A stretch of 64,000 nt of DNA, from the NCBI RefSeq assembly GCF_012033735.1, contig NZ_JAAVJD010000001.1, positions 30,616 to 94,615 on the forward strand. Direction: 5' to 3'. A program made the translations under genes and the position numbers. Source of the stretch: Streptomyces lonarensis (GTDB lineage Bacteria > Actinomycetota > Actinomycetes > Streptomycetales > Streptomycetaceae). The notes under the pieces are model-generated. The model did no database searches, was not told the DNA's origin, and saw nothing but the letters and a program-made list of their open reading frames with translations. Position 1 is the stretch's first letter, and each line of letters begins with the position of its first letter. Below, piece after piece: positions 59,837 to 64,000 of this stretch.

Positions 59837-59872
59837 GCCGTCCCCGGCGCCCCGTAGGGCGCCGGGGACGGC
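59837..59872 (+). terminator. Hairpin terminator of the DUF3052 gene
   Basis: GCCGTCCCCGGCGCCC (59837-59852) and GGGCGCCGGGGACGGC (59857-59872) form a perfect 16-bp stem with loop CGTA, 54 bases past the stop. The rest of the 303-base gap to the peroxiredoxin gene shows no gene. Confidence 0.88.
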
Positions 59873-60085
59873 CGCGTAGGGTGGGAACGTCCCCGCCCGC
59901 CGCACCCTCCGCCGCCGACGGCGCGCACCCCGTGCCCGCCGACAGCCACCACGGCCCGTTCGGCGGCGGCCGCACCGCCCGCACCCGGGCGGTGGTCAGG
60001 TGTGCGACACCCGGTGACGACCGGGCCCGTCCCTCGGGCCCGGACCCCAGGTCCGTCAGCACAGGAACCAGAAAGGGGAGCGCGC

Positions 60086-60544
60086 GTGGCGATCGTGCCC
60101 GGCTCCAAGGCGCCCGACTTCACCCTCCGCAACCAGCACGGCGAGAGCGTCAGCCTCTCCGACTTCCGCGGCCGGAAGAACGTCGTCCTGCTGTTCTACC
60201 CGTTCGCCTTCACCGGCACCTGCACCGGCGAGCTGTGCGCCCTGCGCGACCAGTTGCCCACCTTCGTCAACGACGACGTGCAGCTGCTCGCCGTCTCCAA
60301 CGACGCCCCGTTCTCGCTGCGGGTCTTCGCCGAGCAGGAAGGCCTGGAGTACCCGCTGCTCTCGGACTTCTGGCCGCACGGTGAGGTCTCGCGCGCCTAC
60401 GAGGTGTTCGACGAGGACAAGGGCTGCGCGCTGCGCGGCACCTTCATCATCGACAAGGAGGGTGTCGTGCGCTGGACCGTCGTCAACGGTCTGCCCGACG
60501 CCCGCGACCTCGACGAGTACGTCGCCGCGCTCCAGGCGCTGTGA
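60086..60544 (+). CDS. Peroxiredoxin, AhpE type
   Basis: A 152-residue thiol peroxidase starting at GTG 60086 behind AAAGGGGAG. The peroxidatic cysteine motif is YPFAFTGTCTGELC, with conserved Arg in VVRWTVVNGLPDARDL. It reduces peroxides in the cytoplasm. It stands alone between DUF3052 and the TerD gene and ends at a GC-rich hairpin. Confidence 0.92.
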   Translation: MAIVPGSKAPDFTLRNQHGESVSLSDFRGRKNVVLLFYPFAFTGTCTGELCALRDQLPTFVNDDVQLLAVSNDAPFSLRVFAEQEGLEYPLLSDFWPHGEVSRAYEVFDEDKGCALRGTFIIDKEGVVRWTVVNGLPDARDLDEYVAALQAL

Positions 60545-60550
60545 CACCGT

Positions 60551-60584
60551 CCCCGCCGCCCCGCCGACGGCGCGGGCGGCGGGG
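60551..60584 (+). terminator. GC-rich hairpin after the peroxiredoxin gene
   Basis: CCCCGCCGCCC (60551-60561) and GGGCGGCGGGG (60574-60584) flank a 12-base loop, seven bases past the stop. Confidence 0.7.
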
Positions 60585-60659
60585 CCCGTTCCCGCTCCCA
60601 CCTGCCCGGCTGGCATATTTGAGCGGGACCCGATGACCTGAAGAACACTGGAGGAACAC

Positions 60660-61241
60660 GTGGGAGTCAGCCTCATCAAGGGCGGCAACGTCTCGCTGAC
60701 GAAGGCGGCGCCGAACCTCACCGCCGTCACCGTGGGGCTCGGCTGGGAGGCCCGCGCGACGACCGGCGCCGACTTCGACCTCGACGCCAGCGCCCTGCTG
60801 GCGGGGGCGGCCGGCAAGGTGCTCAGCGACGCGCACTTCATCTTCTTCAACAACCTGAAGAGCCCCGACGGTGCCGTCGAGCACCTGGGCGACGAACTGG
60901 TCGGCGGCTCCGGGGAGGACGAGGACGAGGAGGAGATCATCGTCGATCTCGCCACCCTCTCGCCCGAGGTGGACAAGGTGGTCTTCCCGGTGTCGATCTA
61001 CGACGCCGAGACCCGCCAGCAGAACTTCGGCCAGGTGCGCAACGCCTACATCCGGATCGTCAACCGGAGCGACGGCAACGAGCTCGCCCGCTACGACCTG
61101 TCCGAGGACGCCTCCTCGGAGACCGCGATGGTCTTCGGCGAGCTGTACCGGCACGGCACCGAGTGGAAGTTCCGCGCCATCGGCCAGGGCTACGCCTCCG
61201 GGCTGCGCGGCATCGCGCTGGACTACGGCGTCAACGTCTGA
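60660..61241 (+). CDS. TerD-family stress/tellurite protein
   Basis: A 193-residue calcium-binding beta-sandwich protein starting at GTG 60660 after CTGGAGG. Typical signatures are SLIKGGNVSLTKAAPNLTAV, GADFDLDASALLA, FFNNLKSPDGAVEHLGDE and ETAMVFGELYRHGTEWKFRAI, each part of the conserved TerD core. It contributes to tellurite, phage and stress tolerance in ter gene sets. First of three ter-like genes on this strand. Confidence 0.95.
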   Translation: MGVSLIKGGNVSLTKAAPNLTAVTVGLGWEARATTGADFDLDASALLAGAAGKVLSDAHFIFFNNLKSPDGAVEHLGDELVGGSGEDEDEEEIIVDLATLSPEVDKVVFPVSIYDAETRQQNFGQVRNAYIRIVNRSDGNELARYDLSEDASSETAMVFGELYRHGTEWKFRAIGQGYASGLRGIALDYGVNV

Positions 61242-61509
61242 GGCGTTCCGGCGCCCCTCGCCCCGCCCGGGGCGCGCGGTCCGCGGTCCGCACCACAACT
61301 GAACACCCCCGTCCGGCCCAGTGGCCGGAACCGCGACCGGTGCCGCGCTCGTTTCCCTCGCAGGGAGCGGGTGCGGCATCGGTCGTCGAGGCCCGTCCCG
61401 CCGTCCGGACGGCCCGCCCGGGCGGCGCAGGCCCGTGTCCGCCGCGCACGCGCCGCCGTCGAGTGGGCGACCGGCCGCCGGGCCGGCCGCCGGGGAGATT
61501 GAGGACGCT

Positions 61510-62640
61510 GTGGTCTGGAAGACGTTCGGCTGGTCCTTCGGCGTGACGGTGGTCGGGCTCGCCACCGCGTTCTGGCTCTGGGGGTGGGAGGGGTTCGCGG
61601 TCGTCGCGATCCTCTCGGTGCTGGAGATCTCGCTCTCCTTCGACAACGCGGTCGTCAACGCCGGCATCCTCAAACGGATGTCGGCGTTCTGGCAGAAGAT
61701 CTTCCTCACCATCGGCATCCTGATCGCTGTCTTCGGCATGCGGTTGGTCTTCCCCGTCGCCATCGTCGCCGTCACCGCGGGGGTGGGCCCGATCGAGGCG
61801 GTCCGGCTCGCCACGGACGAGCCGGACACCTACGAGATGATGGTGACCGACGCGCACCCCTCCATCGCCGCCTTCGGCGGGATGTTCCTGCTGATGATCT
61901 TCCTGAACTTCGTCTTCCAGGAGCGGGAGGTGCACTGGATCGGCCCGCTGGAGCGGGTCCTCGCCAAGCTGGGACGGATCGACGGGTTCGCGGTCGGCGT
62001 CGCTCTCGCCGGCCTGCTGCTGACCGCCTCCACCATCGCGACCCACGCCTACCAGCACGGCGGCGCCCACGTCGACAAGTCCGCGACGGTCCTGCTCTCG
62101 GGCGTCGCCGGCGTCCTGACCTACCTGCTGGTCGGCGGGTTGTCGGGGTTCTTCGAGAAGAAGCTGGCGGAGGACGAGGACCGGATCGCCGCCGCCGAGG
62201 AGGCCGCGAAGCGCGTCGGGCGGCAGCCCACCGTGGCGGGGGTCACCGGCAAGGCCGCGTTCTTCCTCTTCCTCTACCTGGAGGTGCTGGACGCCTCCTT
62301 CTCCTTCGACGGTGTCATCGGCGCCTTCGCCATCACCAACCACATCTTCTGGATGGCGCTGGGGCTCGGCATCGGCGCCATGTACGTCCGCTCGCTCACC
62401 GTCTTCCTGGTGCGGGAGGGCACCCTCGACGCCTACCGGTACCTGGAGCACGGCGCCCACTACGCCATCGGCGCGCTCTCCGTGATGCTGCTGGTCTCCA
62501 TCCGCTGGCACCTCCCGGAGCTGGTGACCGGCGGCCTCGGTGTCGGGCTCATCGCCGCGGCGTTCTGGTCCTCGGTGCGGGCCAACCGGGCGGACGTCGC
62601 CGCGGGCGGGACCAAACCCACGGTGGCAGCGGGCGGCTGA
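61510..62640 (+). CDS. TerC-like (DUF475) integral membrane protein
   Basis: A 376-residue protein starting at GTG 61510. About nine membrane helices are present. The acidic signature of the TerC superfamily is VLEISLSFDNAVVNAGIL and, in the second half, LEVLDASFSFDGVIGAFAI. These aspartates likely bind or move metal ions such as manganese. It lies between two TerD-type genes, so the three probably work together at the membrane. Confidence 0.92.
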   Translation: MVWKTFGWSFGVTVVGLATAFWLWGWEGFAVVAILSVLEISLSFDNAVVNAGILKRMSAFWQKIFLTIGILIAVFGMRLVFPVAIVAVTAGVGPIEAVRLATDEPDTYEMMVTDAHPSIAAFGGMFLLMIFLNFVFQEREVHWIGPLERVLAKLGRIDGFAVGVALAGLLLTASTIATHAYQHGGAHVDKSATVLLSGVAGVLTYLLVGGLSGFFEKKLAEDEDRIAAAEEAAKRVGRQPTVAGVTGKAAFFLFLYLEVLDASFSFDGVIGAFAITNHIFWMALGLGIGAMYVRSLTVFLVREGTLDAYRYLEHGAHYAIGALSVMLLVSIRWHLPELVTGGLGVGLIAAAFWSSVRANRADVAAGGTKPTVAAGG

Positions 62641-62905
62641 CCTGCCGGAGCGCGGAGCCCGCCGGCCCGATCGTCCCGCTTCGGCAGCCGGTGGGCCCCG
62701 CGAGGTGTGAGCGGGCCGCGAATGCGGAAGTCTTTAGGGCGAGGCCGGCCCCGCTCGGGTCGAACCCCGGGACGGGTCGCGCCTCGCCAGCGTGTGCGGG
62801 CACCGGTCCGCCGTCCCGGCCCCGCCATCCGAGGACGGCGACCGGGCCGGTTCCCCCGTGCCGCCCGGCCACCGATCAGGGCGAAGGGGACGGTAGGACA
62901 AGAGC

Positions 62906-63667
62906 ATGGTCTCGCTGTGGGATTACTGGCGCCGTGCCCGGACGCCGGTGGCGAGGTTCGACGCCAGCGGTGGCTCGTCCAGCTACGCCATCGAACTCAC
63001 CCGTCGGGCGCCCCGCATCTCCCTCTCCGAGCAGGGCGCCGCCTCCGGGACGCTCCGCGTCAGCCTGACGTGGCGGATGCGTGCCAACGACCTCATGGGC
63101 GGCAAGAACCACCGCAAGCTCAACGCCTGGCGCCACCCGCTCCAGTTGTTCCGGCCGGCCGAGGTGGTGGGCCACACCCAGGGCATGGTCGACGTCGACT
63201 TCGACCTCGCCTGCCTTTACGAGCTCAACGACGGCAGCAAGGGCGTGGTCCAGGCGCTGGGCGACCTCCTCGGCGATTTCAACGGGCCGCCGTACCTCAA
63301 ACTGAGTGGCGACGACCGCTTCGGCGGGGGCTCCGGCGAGGTGCTCTACGCCAACCTGGACTACCAGGAGGAGATCAAGCGGCTGCTGATCTTCGTCTAC
63401 ATCTACGACGGCACCCCGGCCTTCGACCGCGCCGACGTCTCGGTGACGCTCGACGCCGGCAACGGCACCCACGTCGACATTCCGCTCACCGACCCCTCGC
63501 CGCAGGCCCGCTCCTGCGCGGTGCTGCTGATCGAGCACGAGGGCGGCGACCTCGTGGCACGGCGCGAGGTGAAGTACGTCTACGGCTTCCAGTCGGAGAT
63601 CGACCGGCTCTACGGCTGGGGCATGGCCTGGGGCCGCGGCAGTAAACCCAGCCGGCTACGTCGCTGA
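62906..63667 (+). CDS. TerD/TerA-like tellurium-resistance family protein
   Basis: A 253-residue soluble protein starting at ATG 62906. TerD-type fold: VDVDFDLACLYELNDGSKGVVQAL (in two strands), NLDYQEEIKRLLIFVYIYDG, AFDRADVSVTL and the closing VKYVYGFQSEIDRLYGWGM. It is longer than TerD and lacks the GADFDLDAS segment, fitting a TerA-like subgroup. The 265 bases upstream hold no gene. Confidence 0.88.
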   Translation: MVSLWDYWRRARTPVARFDASGGSSSYAIELTRRAPRISLSEQGAASGTLRVSLTWRMRANDLMGGKNHRKLNAWRHPLQLFRPAEVVGHTQGMVDVDFDLACLYELNDGSKGVVQALGDLLGDFNGPPYLKLSGDDRFGGGSGEVLYANLDYQEEIKRLLIFVYIYDGTPAFDRADVSVTLDAGNGTHVDIPLTDPSPQARSCAVLLIEHEGGDLVARREVKYVYGFQSEIDRLYGWGMAWGRGSKPSRLRR

Positions 63668-63697
63668 CCGCGCGTCGCTGACCGCGCGCCGCTGACC
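63661..63697. repeat. 14-bp tandem repeat at the end of the TerD-like gene
   Basis: TCGCTGACCGCGCG occurs at 63661-63674 and 63675-63688, with a partial third copy (CCGCTGACC) to 63697. The first copy contains the stop codon. It is probably a replication-slippage product. Confidence 0.7.
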
Positions 63698-63747
63698 CCG
63701 CCCCGGGCGTGACGCGCCGTCCGGCGGGCCGGGCAGCGCGACCGCCG

Positions 63748-64000
63748 TCAGCCGGCGTCGCGTACCGACCGGAACTGCGGCCCCTGCGGCGGTAGTTCGA
63801 CCACCGCCGGCGGTGTGCTTCCCGCGGCCCCGAGCGGTGCGGACGCGGGGGCGGGTGCGACGACCTGGGGTGACGACACGGCGGGTGGTGCGGCGGCTGC
63901 CGGCGGCGCCGCCCCGTCGACGGGCGGCGGGGGAGGAGTCGCTGCCGAAGGCTGAGCCGGCGCTGCCGGCGCCAACCCCCCGCCCGGCCCGCTCCCGGGC
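63748..64000 (-). CDS. Proline/alanine-rich C-terminus of a gene running off the right edge
   Basis: The frame is open from the right edge to the stop at 63748 (84 codons). It encodes a low-complexity Pro/Ala tail (PSAATPPPPPVDGAAPPAAA) ending in the more ordered QGPQFRSVRDAG. No domain is visible. By position in the ter region it may be the tail of another TerD-type or related stress protein, but this cannot be tested here. Confidence 0.55.
   Translation of the reverse strand, partial: PGSGPGGGLAPAAPAQPSAATPPPPPVDGAAPPAAAAPPAVSSPQVVAPAPASAPLGAAGSTPPAVVELPPQGPQFRSVRDAG

Noticed and set aside
1..64000. CRISPR arrays and rRNA genes
   Set aside because: No regularly spaced direct repeats and no rRNA sequence were seen in the window.

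Overview
The window is Streptomyces-like chromosomal DNA. It has very high GC, GTG starts and ATGA/GTGA-coupled genes. It carries the actinomycete fatty-acid locus (fasR, fabD, fabH, acpP, fabF), a homodimeric pyruvate dehydrogenase E1, DUF3052, TerD-family proteins, WhiB-like and DUF5753 regulators, and a Streptomyces-type conjugation system. It splits into two halves at a tRNA gene near 38.0 kb.

Left half (1 to about 38,018) is one large integrative and conjugative element. A tyrosine recombinase (36702-37913, minus) sits 104 bases from the 3' end of a CAU-anticodon tRNA gene (38018-38091, minus), the classic integration arrangement. The element has a type IV secretion-like transfer operon (22717 down to 11896, minus). 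In transcription order it encodes a lipoprotein, a transglycosylase/NlpC peptidoglycan hydrolase, a small two-helix membrane protein, a doubled VirB8-like protein, a VirB6-like protein, an SCO6880-type protein, a VirB4-like ATPase and a coupling protein split into two genes. A maintenance operon (30324 down to 25159, minus) encodes a WhiB-like protein, HTH proteins, a putative replication initiator containing a perfect 17-bp inverted repeat, a DnaC/IstB-like loader, DUF4326 and DUF2637. It diverges from an XRE regulator at 30661. The far copy of the attachment site was not found, so the element probably continues past base 1.

Cargo of the element: (a) a plus-strand run from 1136 to 7781 ending in a six-gene group of degenerate Nudix, PF04672-type methyltransferase, radical SAM/SPASM enzyme, thymidylate kinase, exonuclease III-like phosphatase/nuclease and MazG-like protein; (b) a three-gene minus-strand operon (11819-7889) with a DUF4297/Cap4-like nuclease, a small middle protein and an SMC/Rad50-like ATPase, which looks like an ABC-3C/Lamassu-type defence system; (c) a HEPN/zinc protein (23270) beside a decayed IS5-like transposase; (d) a membrane-anchored GIY-YIG protein (31979); (e) an HExxH peptidase, multi-pass membrane protein and amidohydrolase operon (35944-32958).

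Right half (38,018-64,000) is ordinary core chromosome: tRNA-Asn, a YtxH-like protein, a VOC protein, an oxidoreductase, a pyroglutamyl-peptidase homologue with Ser at the Cys position, GlsB-type, SGNH and DUF3145 proteins, the fab operon with its regulator, pirin, DUF2330, a serine hydrolase, DUF4429, a secreted alpha/beta hydrolase, aceE, DUF3052, a peroxiredoxin and a tellurite/stress cluster (TerD, TerC-like, TerD-like). Most transcription units here end in strong GC-rich hairpins.

The best candidates for something undescribed are the SPASM/nucleotide-metabolism group at 3483-7781 and, second, the three-component nuclease/ATPase operon at 7889-11819. Function calls come from motifs read by eye; no database search was possible.
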